A stretch of DNA of 64,000 nt, from assembly GCA_964392175.1 (NCBI GenBank), contig CAYMOJ010000003.1, positions 45,229 through 109,228 on the forward strand, read 5' to 3'. The stretch's first letter is position 1. Each line of letters opens with the position of its first letter. A program made the translations under genes and the position numbers. Positions 55,401-60,714 of the stretch are shown here, one piece after another. The DNA comes from Firm-04 sp964392175 (GTDB lineage Bacteria; Bacillota; Clostridia; Oscillospirales; Ruminococcaceae). A model generated the notes under the pieces. That model had not been told where the DNA came from, searched no databases, and saw only the letters and a list, made by a program, of their open reading frames with translations.

Positions 55401-56216
55401 GATGCAGTTGAGGTGATTGTGCGAAAGCCGTTGGGTGGTTCGTTCATCATCGGTACAAACAGCCGTAATGATCTGGATACACTGCTTGCAGATTATTTGG
55501 CAGGGCAAGCAACATACACTGTGCAGGAGAGTGAGGGTTATACCATCACCCAAAATGGTAACGTTATCACCGTAGCAAAAGGCGATGATACGCTGTTGAC
55601 GCTGAATACCAAGACCGGTGTGATTCAGACTTCCGATGCGACAGGTGAGGTCAAGTTTACAGTGACCGATGCCGGTGACGGCGCAAGCGGTGAAATCACG
55701 CTGACGGTGAAGAAAGCCACTGCTGATGCAGGAATCCCAACACTGCGAACCGATCTCATTGGCAAAATTACCCTGACGGCAGAAGGTGCAAAGCTTGATT
55801 TGATTGATGGCAAAGGCATGAACACTGAAAATATCCAGTTGAGCGAAGCAAGCAAAACTGCTGCATGGAGCGCGGAACTCGTAAATCTTTGCAGATATGA
55901 CGCGATGGGCAATGCCTATTACTACTACATTGAAGAATGCGCTGCAGACGGTAAAGCCATCGAGAATGGCACATTTACCGTGGATACTTCGCAATATACC
56001 ATCACCGGATACAACAACGGCATCGTGCTTGATGCGAAGAATTCAGCAAGCGTATCGGTTACCAATGAAGGGACAGGTACTGTGCAACGTCCGTTACCCT
56101 CTGCCGGCGGAGAGGGCAAAGCAAATATCTACGTTGTGGGAGTATTCCTCATGCTCCTCGGCGGCGCCGGAATCATTGGTCTTAAGCGTAGGCAGGCAAG
56201 CCCACGCCAAAGATAA
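46464..56216 (+). CDS. Giant wall-anchored Cna-B/SpaA protein with embedded GH9 cellulase
   Basis: 3250 residues, GTG start after gaggtg. Order: membrane segment/signal (21-41); Cys-His motifs EHTHNAEC and EHTHTEDCY (57-82); choice-of-anchor A domain (160-517); first half of a SpaA-like domain (526-587); Big-like repeats (587-1137); unassigned beta module (1138-1250); SpaA second half with YRITEAKPPEGY (about 1275); two more SpaA domains (1433-1695); unassigned insert (1694-1953); two Cna-B domains (1965-2179); start of a third Cna-B (2180-2211); GH9 cellulase (2213-2675); Thr linker; beta module; Big-like repeats; end of the third Cna-B (3092-3203); LPSAG sorting signal (3211-3215), membrane helix and RR tail. 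Probably the tip or adhesive stalk of a sortase-built pilus that binds and cuts cellulose. Confidence 0.9.
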   Translation: MKELNRMLSGYLERLKRTHRYLAILVVLSLVVTFIVPLGLIENADSKTGQLICGMIEHTHNAECADGENCTITEHTHTEDCYQQVRLLSAAGATTADVLTNAAGEDGNIVGEVTYSPKNAELLTLLFGKKDDGNPLDWLKNVTTLEEALGAAEDEYFLGMASDFCAFIEGDFTPTDADAEGRVAVGGNLMFKQTGTNVWNYQIASGDYQSVTPILQTGPYKGITGFASALVGGKMYRINTLSSGNLGQAAAGMLANGHTSGSTVYYTPKDGGFKSFVVGNITASSHWDGDNKEDIAYSTDCHHDYPSDCDACKRDASAHAYLAHVNELAQMYEYTDVRQIITKVFTEVRNRSQGLSQKNSIQGVVDGNTVKFTYTGSDKVDTVYFALDAWQGNFNSVVFENIPTKDDGTPVNIIVNCGGNTVDMSGNANFVTTINGKTIHKTGNNDQNNHAWSSCVLYNFYEATTMTLNGNFNGTILAPNADVTSKETCSGHLSGALIAKSFYGGLEFGYRPYRGGSNILGLISEYAVPVDKFDGKGDSLSGAQLKVEQSLDGGSTFKTFMEHITDSNTWWVPFHSLIDYSGNTNYQPVIVGDDNMTIGGEQTLTISNGLGNIDLQGGTWSSSKTDIATVDEDGKVTAAGAGDVTITFTINGTSFTKDIHVDYKPLQLSNQLPSELYESQTITLSGMASDGSGNYEWSITSGSEAASISGVTFTANDVSVDTTVTLRVTDTVTNETKDKQITVKPLGMTGNATMEPNASQTLTMTVPDGITYTVVSGNESVATVSQDNGTWTVSALAKGDTTISLLVSGTSYVSFVLTVDTAPITISGMPTTMYESQTIDLTDKASGGNGSFTWSVNNTDVVTITDNKLYANANIDTATDVNLTVTDGDGTTATCTVTIMPLEITTGSTMVAGKAYTLTLNSGTTEGYTWESSDTDVVTIENNTATAGKADSVTISVSKDGVTYATLDVNVIAQLQFASTLPAKVFEGEIISLDGMLTGGSGNLSWSLTNENAAKFENGQIVTYNVDSDTGVTITVTDENDAENTASYAFTIKPVSITAGSQTITVNGDTDSSTKLDITSGAPHTLVSDDTNGTYVTFDTENLTVTAKAAGTVTYSLVLNNVTCASVTIKVKPEAGTVQLPLELNNGESFVINLNNPDKKQITGITITITSNGHAAFNFLMLNAENVEVTSGSGGGSNGTMNTYYVGSNSEVTSLKITASQGSFTINSYTITYADGTTETNTAQTTQAASLAVRAKGIRRAVSRSTETSMTQTFTQQYRITEAKPPEGYFGDDTEYIVKVTETIDLTQLKAEADCCFPMSTVTKMEFYKETTVGETKSETLLYTVELQISDAYGDNGANTRTITIGDNTFAMTIDSDKGTITALSVNGTNREGISLTEPSILTVGESEYRFDPEHMMVIPVPATDKKVQFINQPGVLFKKVDEVGEPVTNATIQMSQLVDDTWTEVDTTVFNADAVKSNGSTMLQLGTYLGTAGEYIFKLEETKTPDGYQTATAVYFKISVADDLTVTYSISSDNTNWTALTATNGYYTFSMVDKPLYGIKLSLQKVDSGDSTITLAGAEFALYTEDHILVYPTDYPTSSGNLITTGDDGTINLGTLFAKNPTLANSQYVKEGFLKAGNYYFKEITPPTRTVTDDEGNTNTIEYALPNQTFPFQVVKQSSGTYELKVQTPITEHGYTTVKGDDGKDNQAVLITAKGLANITDAMITGGDKILSITYDTPAGDQVNQHWGNAKFSGLYDGGTKNSENISIQSTSETVTLTAKEMLNKLGIYPTDDELITEFRKLEQFTFIVWNATEITDYSFIDLTPTAPTAYDLAKIGWSVDGDGKPSVGIQALTLYYLDGTTATVENVGYTEYKQWWAPLDLSGFTSLNNVVGVKLVADGSGTNNIQFKISDTEAIWGNDQYGNIGITAGQTYTFGDTSGTKYEIPEPTEPVVQITNDQLGDKMDFSVEKHWVGDSDFLTMRPDEIRVQLYRTTDSTDETKAESVGDVVTLNANNDWSYLWEELDRQSESGEDYYYYVREVGDATLSSRYTVSYDSDASNIGGLYVITNTLKTEDLSITKKWDTSGYKNVGLPDTLRLQLQWKVGNDWEDVPGQVLILRNSGTSTWKGTFENLPVGYEYRVVELNLPYGWTMTSENEPVTLGADGETGQEIKLTNTFRIEQGSLSIKKNWENDDEDARPESITLNLYQSVIAPSGTYSDMPYGDDPASVQSDYARLLQYSLYFYDANMCGENAQQNSAVSWRGNCHIEDEVQGGYHDAGDHVMFGLAQGYAASTLGWGYYAFKDEYETLGQDKHYEIIMKQFCDFFVAATDLDDAGNVARMLYQKGNGNVDHTYWGAPENQDDRSDQMYWVTEGASDVAAEYAAALAVGYLTLGNEEYLTYAKALFAFSTKYNQLVGAQHTNFYNSDSCNDDQAWAAGWLYLADSNATDAEKATYKDKLNAAGNTWCHCWNNVNVGAAYLQGVVNNDWSKMKGYLSITDNNAYYYADPWGSARYNAAGQLAALTTAKALKDSDADFARKCYTWAQGQMNMLLGDNTWNNGKSVCLVTGFAPNSAQWAHHRAASGYDSDAEFEVNSTYDKDGHVLIGGLVGGPAFKGHTDQQSQLAGYPELMESHEYIDNVQDYCCNEVSIDYNAGLVGAAAGLYSFFGTGELSTEIEGIETIYLPDNYNGNATTTTTTTEAQQTTTTTTTTTTTTMALDLTTTSGNGFYQVEVTLPVPAQNANPRYFILTGEALGLYGVTVDEIKLAFTTQNGGSFNGGIFLNGTEDSNKIAEYKQDNRTVTYGTPTTIETLKVDSWWREPSDLQVKITVRVNKPVIIGIPQTIEKGESAQLEAKGFTSTEGITWSSSNSVAISVDSNGKITVHDYGKATITATLGNQSATVEIEAKEPKPPLSIDKTVLRSGKDENLTTAQLTSVEGVTYTVDPEGIVTIDENGVVTPVEGASGNVMIYATKNGATSDAVEVIVRKPLGGSFIIGTNSRNDLDTLLADYLAGQATYTVQESEGYTITQNGNVITVAKGDDTLLTLNTKTGVIQTSDATGEVKFTVTDAGDGASGEITLTVKKATADAGIPTLRTDLIGKITLTAEGAKLDLIDGKGMNTENIQLSEASKTAAWSAELVNLCRYDAMGNAYYYYIEECAADGKAIENGTFTVDTSQYTITGYNNGIVLDAKNSASVSVTNEGTGTVQRPLPSAGGEGKANIYVVGVFLMLLGGAGIIGLKRRQASPRQR
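48222..50240 (+). other. Big-like array plus beta module inserted in a SpaA-type domain
   Basis: Residues 587-1258 of the giant protein. Big-like repeats share LPSELYESQTITLSGMAS / MPTTMYESQTIDLTDKAS / LPAKVFEGEIISLDGML motifs. They are followed by a beta-rich module starting VQLPLELNNGESFVINLNN. Flanking sequence looks like the two halves of one SpaA domain. Confidence 0.55.
51544..52320 (+). other. Unassigned module near the end of the third SpaA-type domain
   Basis: Residues 1694-1953. It contains ILSITYDTPAGDQVNQHWG, FTFIVWNATEITDYSFIDL and WWAPLDLSGFTSLNNVVGVK, a beta-rich sequence with exposed-looking Trp and Tyr. It is bracketed by the SpaA strand YELKVQTPITEHGY and the usual final strand VVQITNDQ. 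Confidence 0.5.
53100..54490 (+). other. GH9 endoglucanase domain
   Basis: Residues 2213-2675 of the giant protein. GGYHDAGDHVMF holds the catalytic Asp pair (D2278, D2281), AHHRAASG holds H2579/H2580 and R2581, and CCNEVSIDYNAGLVG holds the acid E2648. All expected GH9 residues are present, so the domain should be active on beta-1,4-glucan. Confidence 0.92.
54543..54611 (+). repeat. Thr-rich linker repeat
   Basis: Reiterated ACN codons encoding two Thr runs around EAQQ, immediately after the GH9 domain, similar in style to the Thr linkers of cellulolytic Ruminococcus enzymes and of the pectate lyase at 33.9 kb. Confidence 0.85.
54613..54966 (+). other. Unassigned beta module after the GH9 domain
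   Basis: Residues 2717-2834, between the Thr linker and Big-like repeats. Segments FYQVEVTLPVPAQNANPRYF and ETLKVDSWWREPSDLQVKI suggest a beta-sandwich in the position where cellulases usually carry a binding module. I cannot assign it to a family. Confidence 0.5.
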
Positions 56217-56228
56217 ATACCCGTAAGC

Positions 56229-56253
56229 GGTGGGGTGCCACCTGCACCCCGCC
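56229..56253 (+). promoter_or_regulatory. Strong hairpin between giant protein and major pilin genes
   Basis: A 10-bp GC-rich stem with one wobble (56229-56238 with 56244-56253), loop cacct. The five T residues at 56268-56272 are 15 bases away, so it is more likely a processing, stability or partial attenuation element than a full terminator. Confidence 0.6.
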
Positions 56254-56285
56254 AAAATCCAACAACATTTTTAAGGAGATTTATT

Positions 56286-58016
56286 ATGAAAGCTACAAGA
56301 AGATTGGCTGCTTTGGCTGCAGCCGCAACAATGACCGCCTGTATGGCGATTCCGATGGTCGCAATGAATGTTTCGGCGGCTGAGCAAGGCACAATTATCA
56401 TTACGGAAACTGCATCCTCCTCTACGCTGAAGGCATTCCAGATCTTTACCGCTGATGTAACCACGACTGGTGAGGATGAGGAGAAAACCACGACATTTAC
56501 CGTAACCGGTTGGGGCAATGGCATTGATGTGGACAAGCTTGGTACGGCGTTGAAGGCTAGTACCGTTCTCGTCACTGAGAATGCGGGTAGTACGACGAAT
56601 GATTTTGCGAATGTCACATTCGCAAGTACCGCCGCAAGCGCACAGGCAGTTGCCGATGTTTTGAGCCAATACGGAGATAACAATAACAGTGCCAAGGTAG
56701 AGGCGTTTGCGAAAATCGCTGCTGCTTGCACGAAGGGTAATGGCACAGGTGGAACGACCAGCACAACTGAAACGACTAGCACAGTTAGTTTTTTAGTCGA
56801 TCAAGGTTATTACATCGTTGTGGATTCCAGTGCGGCTTCCAATGGCAGTTATAGTGCTTATACACTGGGCATTTTGAAGGTTTTGGGCGGTGAAAACGCA
56901 ACTGCTACTGTGAAGCGTGACTTCCCCACATTTGATAAGAAGATCGGTGATATCAATGATACTACTGATACCGCTGGTGAGTATACCTTTAATGAGGCTG
57001 CTGACCATGACATTGGCGATGACGTGCCCTTCCAGCTGATCGCAACACTGCCTTCGAATATCGATAAATATACCGCATACTCGCTGAAGTTCTACGATGA
57101 TTTGCAGGCAACTGTATTTGCATTGAATGCTAATTCCATCAAGGTAACATATACGGATAGCGATGACAGTGCAGTGGATGTAACAACAGCGTTTACAGTT
57201 GTGTCAGAGGTTAACCAGAATGAGGGGTTCACGGAGCATACCGATGGCAATCAGGACTTTACCGTTGCTAGCGATAATATTAAGACAATTGAGGGCATCA
57301 CATTGGAAGCAGGCGGTAAATTTATGGTTGAATACACTGCAAAATTGACTGAGAATGCAAACCTTGGTGCAACCGGTAACTGGAACGGCGCATATCTGCA
57401 GTACTCCAATAACCCCAACTGGGATGGTACCCCTGGTAGTGACACCGATAAAAAGGACAACTCCCCTGTGGACTATGTTGTTGCATTTACTTACCAGGCA
57501 ATCGTGAACAAGATCGATGGCATTACAGGTGCCCCCCTTGCAGGCGCAGAGTTTACGCTTTACAAGAAGCTCAAAGATGGTACGATGAAAAAGGTCGAGA
57601 CGGTAGCAAACAATAGTGCTGAAACATCCTTCGAGTTCAAGGGCTTGGATGATGGTGATTATGTACTGAAGGAAACCACAGTTCCTGGTGGCTACAGCGG
57701 TGCAGCTGATATTGAGTTTACCATTACCGCAATTGAGACACAGACCGATGGTTCTGAGGCTTTGAAAGAATTTAGAAGCAGCAACAACGCTGTAACCGCA
57801 GGCAATGTGTTCACTTTGAATATAGAGGATGACACATATGAAGCCGGAGACGTTTTGGGTGCTGTATCTGCAACAGTTGAAAACAAGAAGGGTTCTTCCC
57901 TGCCCAGCACCGGTGGTATCGGTACAACGATCTTCTATGTGGTCGGTAGCCTGATGGTTGGCGTTGCAGGTGTGTACCTCATCGCAAAGAAGCGCATGAA
58001 CAATAACGAGCAGTAA
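56286..58016 (+). CDS. Major pilin, SpaA/FimA-like, LPSTG-anchored
   Basis: 576-residue surface protein. Signal peptide of about 35 residues (ends NVSAAEQG). An N-terminal pilin domain (about 38-205) is followed by a fimbrial isopeptide D2-type domain (from TFDKKIGD at 215-221, the probable pilin-lysine region, to about 395). A SpaA/Cna-B domain has VNKIDGITGAPLAGAEFTLY and the E-box YVLKETTVPGGYS, and LPSTGG (539-544), a membrane helix and KKR tail follow. Sortase would link subunits through the pilin Lys and the Thr of LPSTG. aaggagat precedes the ATG at 56286. Confidence 0.9.
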   Translation: MKATRRLAALAAAATMTACMAIPMVAMNVSAAEQGTIIITETASSSTLKAFQIFTADVTTTGEDEEKTTTFTVTGWGNGIDVDKLGTALKASTVLVTENAGSTTNDFANVTFASTAASAQAVADVLSQYGDNNNSAKVEAFAKIAAACTKGNGTGGTTSTTETTSTVSFLVDQGYYIVVDSSAASNGSYSAYTLGILKVLGGENATATVKRDFPTFDKKIGDINDTTDTAGEYTFNEAADHDIGDDVPFQLIATLPSNIDKYTAYSLKFYDDLQATVFALNANSIKVTYTDSDDSAVDVTTAFTVVSEVNQNEGFTEHTDGNQDFTVASDNIKTIEGITLEAGGKFMVEYTAKLTENANLGATGNWNGAYLQYSNNPNWDGTPGSDTDKKDNSPVDYVVAFTYQAIVNKIDGITGAPLAGAEFTLYKKLKDGTMKKVETVANNSAETSFEFKGLDDGDYVLKETTVPGGYSGAADIEFTITAIETQTDGSEALKEFRSSNNAVTAGNVFTLNIEDDTYEAGDVLGAVSATVENKKGSSLPSTGGIGTTIFYVVGSLMVGVAGVYLIAKKRMNNNEQ

Positions 58017-58064
58017 TCGAAATACTGCAAAATTGCAAATCCATTTGACTTGAAACCTAATTTT

Positions 58065-58092
58065 GTCGGCGGTGGCACTTGCTGCCGCCGAC
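58065..58092 (+). promoter_or_regulatory. Strong hairpin between major pilin and sortase genes
   Basis: A 12-bp stem with two wobbles (58065-58076 with 58081-58092), loop actt, just before the sortase ribosome binding site and with no T-run. It could protect the 3' end of a processed pilin mRNA or reduce sortase expression. Confidence 0.6.
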
Positions 58093-58108
58093 CATTAGGG
58101 AGGAACCC

Positions 58109-58984
58109 ATGAAAAAACGAATCAATACAATTACAACGATATTCTTTACAATCATGCTACTCGTGGGTCTCTCCGTGATGCTTTACCCGACTGTTAGTGA
58201 CTGGTGGAATGACAGAGTCACCAGCCGCGCCATTGAAAACTACGAGGAGTTTATCGCTACGGTGGATACCTCTGAAACCGATGCCATGTTGGAAGCAGCG
58301 CGGCAGTATAATCAACAGCTTGCAAAGCTTTCCAATCCCTTTAGCGATTACGAGCAAGTACCCGATTATGACAGCATCCTCGATGTTTCCGGTACGGGCA
58401 TTATGGGGTATATTTCTATCCCGATGATTCAGGTGGAGCTGCCCATTTATCATGGCACAAGCGACGCGGTGTTGAACAACGCTGCCGGGCATTTGCAGGG
58501 TTCTACGCTGCCCGTGGGCGGCGAAAATACCCATTGCGTGATCTCTGCGCACCGTGGGTTGCCCTCTGCGCGATTGTTTACAGATCTTGATAAGCTGGTT
58601 GTGGGCGATGTGTTTACTCTGAACGTGTTGGGTGTAACCTATACCTACGAAATCACCGGAATCCATATCGTGAAACCCTATGAATTTGACTATCTTGCGA
58701 TTGATCCGGGCGCTGATTGCGTCACTTTGATGACCTGTACCCCTTACGGCGTGAATACGCACCGCCTGCTGCTGAAGGCAGAGCGCATTGAAACGGTGTA
58801 TGTTTCTCATGCAAAAGTTACCGCAGAAGCCGTGAAAGTCGATTCGGTGCTGATCGTTCCACTCATTGCAGCACCCCCTGTGCTGTTGCTGATCTTGTAC
58901 TGGATCTTCGGTGGCAAGGGCAGAAAAAAATATCAAAGCGTGCGTTATATGCTTTATGACCCGATGATGAATCAGAAAGGATGA
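58109..58984 (+). CDS. Class C (pilin) sortase
   Basis: 291-residue transpeptidase. N-terminal membrane helix (about 11-27), catalytic domain with H148 in SAHRGLPSARLF, C210 in TLMTCTPYG and R219 in NTHRLLL, and a second C-terminal membrane helix (about 250-268). The TCTPYGVNTHRL motif and two-helix topology mark class C enzymes, which polymerise pilins. The usual DPW-type lid motif is not obvious; the region reads YDSILDVSGTGIMGY. ATG at 58109 follows gggagg. Confidence 0.93.
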   Translation: MKKRINTITTIFFTIMLLVGLSVMLYPTVSDWWNDRVTSRAIENYEEFIATVDTSETDAMLEAARQYNQQLAKLSNPFSDYEQVPDYDSILDVSGTGIMGYISIPMIQVELPIYHGTSDAVLNNAAGHLQGSTLPVGGENTHCVISAHRGLPSARLFTDLDKLVVGDVFTLNVLGVTYTYEITGIHIVKPYEFDYLAIDPGADCVTLMTCTPYGVNTHRLLLKAERIETVYVSHAKVTAEAVKVDSVLIVPLIAAPPVLLLILYWIFGGKGRKKYQSVRYMLYDPMMNQKG

Positions 58985-58990
58985 TGCTCC

Positions 58991-59998
58991 ATGCGTACAT
59001 CTCTGACGAAATGTTTCACCGCTTGCTGTGCGGTGTTCGTTTTGGCGAATCTGTTTTACGACCCTGCGACGTTTGGCACAACCGCGGCGGAAGAAAAAGG
59101 TTCGCTGACTTTGCACTGCGTGAAGGATGATGTGATCCTCGAAAATCTGCAATGGGATCTGTACCGCGTGGGTTCGCGCAGTGGCGATACTTTTGTGTTG
59201 GATGGTAATTTTGCCGGCTATGATATCGTGATCGATGATTTTTCCGATGATGCTATGGCTGCGTATGCCAAAACTTTGGAGAATATTGCGGTTCTCGATG
59301 ATGCAATTATGCCCGATTATGAAGGCGCAACCGATGCAAATGGTCAATTGACTTTTGATGGACTGGATGCCGGTTTGTATCTCGTTTGCGGTGAAATTCT
59401 GGAAGTGGGTAACTCGATTTATATCCCATCCTCGCTGCTGTTTGAGATCAATCATGGCTATACTACCATGGATTGGGATGCGTACCCGAAGCTGGAATAT
59501 CATACCAAATCGGAACAAGTGGTTCGCTATACCGTGAAAAAAGTTTGGCTCAACGAAGATGGGGAGCAATGCGATCCGCAAACGGCGATCACCGTGGATA
59601 TTTACCGCGATTTGGAACGCTATCAGACCGTGGTGCTTTCTGAGGAAAACAATTGGTACTACGAATGGGAGGGTTACGATTATTTTGATTTCCGCGTGCA
59701 GGAAGTTGTGATCCCTGAGGGCTTCCGCGTGGAGTATGACAGCAATGGAACCCAGTATCTCATTAAAAATATCCTTGTGCCACAGGAAACTACAACCACA
59801 TCAACCAACCACATCGAAACAACAACAACTGTTTCCTCTTCTACGCTCATCACCACCGCAACCAGTGAACGCATTCCGCAGACGGGGCAGCTTTGGTGGC
59901 CTGTGCCCTTACTGGGGTTGCTTGGTGTGCTGCTGGTGGCGGTAGGATTGCGCTTCCGTGCGATGGAAAATCACAATGACGAAAACGAATCATTCTAA
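58991..59998 (+). CDS. Minor pilin with IPQTG sorting signal
   Basis: 335-residue surface protein. Signal peptide of about 33 residues, a beta-rich pilin domain (LTLHCVKDDVILENLQWDLY to IPSSLLFEINH), a Cna-B-type domain (YTVKKVWLNEDGEQCDP with EVVIPEGFRVEY), a Thr/Ser linker, and the sorting signal IPQTG, a membrane helix and a short charged tail. Such proteins often form the base that anchors the pilus to the wall. It starts 6 bases after the sortase and overlaps the next gene. Confidence 0.85.
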   Translation: MRTSLTKCFTACCAVFVLANLFYDPATFGTTAAEEKGSLTLHCVKDDVILENLQWDLYRVGSRSGDTFVLDGNFAGYDIVIDDFSDDAMAAYAKTLENIAVLDDAIMPDYEGATDANGQLTFDGLDAGLYLVCGEILEVGNSIYIPSSLLFEINHGYTTMDWDAYPKLEYHTKSEQVVRYTVKKVWLNEDGEQCDPQTAITVDIYRDLERYQTVVLSEENNWYYEWEGYDYFDFRVQEVVIPEGFRVEYDSNGTQYLIKNILVPQETTTTSTNHIETTTTVSSSTLITTATSERIPQTGQLWWPVPLLGLLGVLLVAVGLRFRAMENHNDENESF

Positions 59999-60635
59999 AA
60001 GCACATTTATGATCCTCTTGGGGCTGTTTTTGATTCTTGCAGCCGGTGTTCTCATCGTGTGCAATTCTTATCAGAATCAAGAAAGCGCGAAAGAGGCGCA
60101 GGCAGTGCTGGAACAACTGGACAGCATCATGCCGGAAACGCAGACTGCGACTGCTCCGGTACAGACCACCGCGCCCGTGGTGACGGATGACCTTTACGCG
60201 CCCTATGGAACGCCTGAGGAAACGTTGCCACCTGAGCCGCAGGTTGTTGTAGATGGCAAAACTTATATTGGCGTGATTGAAATTCCTGCATTGGGTGTGG
60301 AACTGCCTGTGATGAGTGCTTGGAGTTATCCGAATTTGAAAATCAGCCCGTGCCGCTATATGGGTCGCGCTGACACCGAGGATCTGATCGTGGCGGCGCA
60401 TAATTATCGTTCGCACTTTGGCAGAATTGCAAATCTCAGCATTGGGGATGAGCTGATTTTTTGCGCTGTGGATGGCACGGTGTATCGTTATACAGTTTGT
60501 AATCTGGAAACGTTGCGGGGCACGGATACGGAAATGCTTTGTGCGGATGCGGAAGATGCGTGGGATCTGACACTGTTTACTTGTACCCTGGGTGGAAAAA
60601 GTCGCGTGTGTGTGCGTGCCGCGCTGATGGAGTAA
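59976..60635 (+). CDS. Second sortase
   Basis: 219-residue sortase with one N-terminal membrane helix (about 12-29) and a Pro/Thr-rich stalk. Catalytic residues are H142 in VAAHNYRSHFG, C203 in TLFTCTLGGKSR and R210. It lacks the C-terminal helix of class C enzymes; the subclass is not certain. It may attach the finished pilus or the IPQTG subunit to the wall. The start is taken as the ATG at 59976; a GTG at 59958 is also possible. It overlaps the minor pilin gene by 23 bases. Confidence 0.88.
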   Translation: MTKTNHSKSTFMILLGLFLILAAGVLIVCNSYQNQESAKEAQAVLEQLDSIMPETQTATAPVQTTAPVVTDDLYAPYGTPEETLPPEPQVVVDGKTYIGVIEIPALGVELPVMSAWSYPNLKISPCRYMGRADTEDLIVAAHNYRSHFGRIANLSIGDELIFCAVDGTVYRYTVCNLETLRGTDTEMLCADAEDAWDLTLFTCTLGGKSRVCVRAALME

Positions 60636-60649
60636 TCTTGTAAAATGTA

Positions 60650-60692
60650 AAAAAAACAGACCCGAAAGGCTTTTATACCTTTCGGGTCATTT
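60650..60692. terminator. Bidirectional terminator between pilus locus and ileS
   Basis: A perfect 11-bp stem (gacccgaaagg 60659-60669, cctttcgggtc 60678-60688). The A-run at 60650-60656 supplies a strong T-run for the minus strand; on + the T content is moderate. Confidence 0.85.
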
Positions 60693-60714
60693 GTGTATTT
60701 GGAAATTTATGCGA

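Noticed and set aside
53784..55994. A 736-codon open frame on the minus strand opposite the GH9 region
   Set aside because: It has no ribosome binding site, no recognisable domain and a translation rich in Cys, His and Arg, typical of the antisense of a biased coding strand. The + strand frame has clear GH9 and Cna-B motifs.
60659..60688. Attachment-site or IS end near the end of the pilus locus
   Set aside because: The inverted repeat is a normal terminator hairpin. No transposase, integrase or flanking direct repeats were seen around the locus, so mobile origin is unproven.
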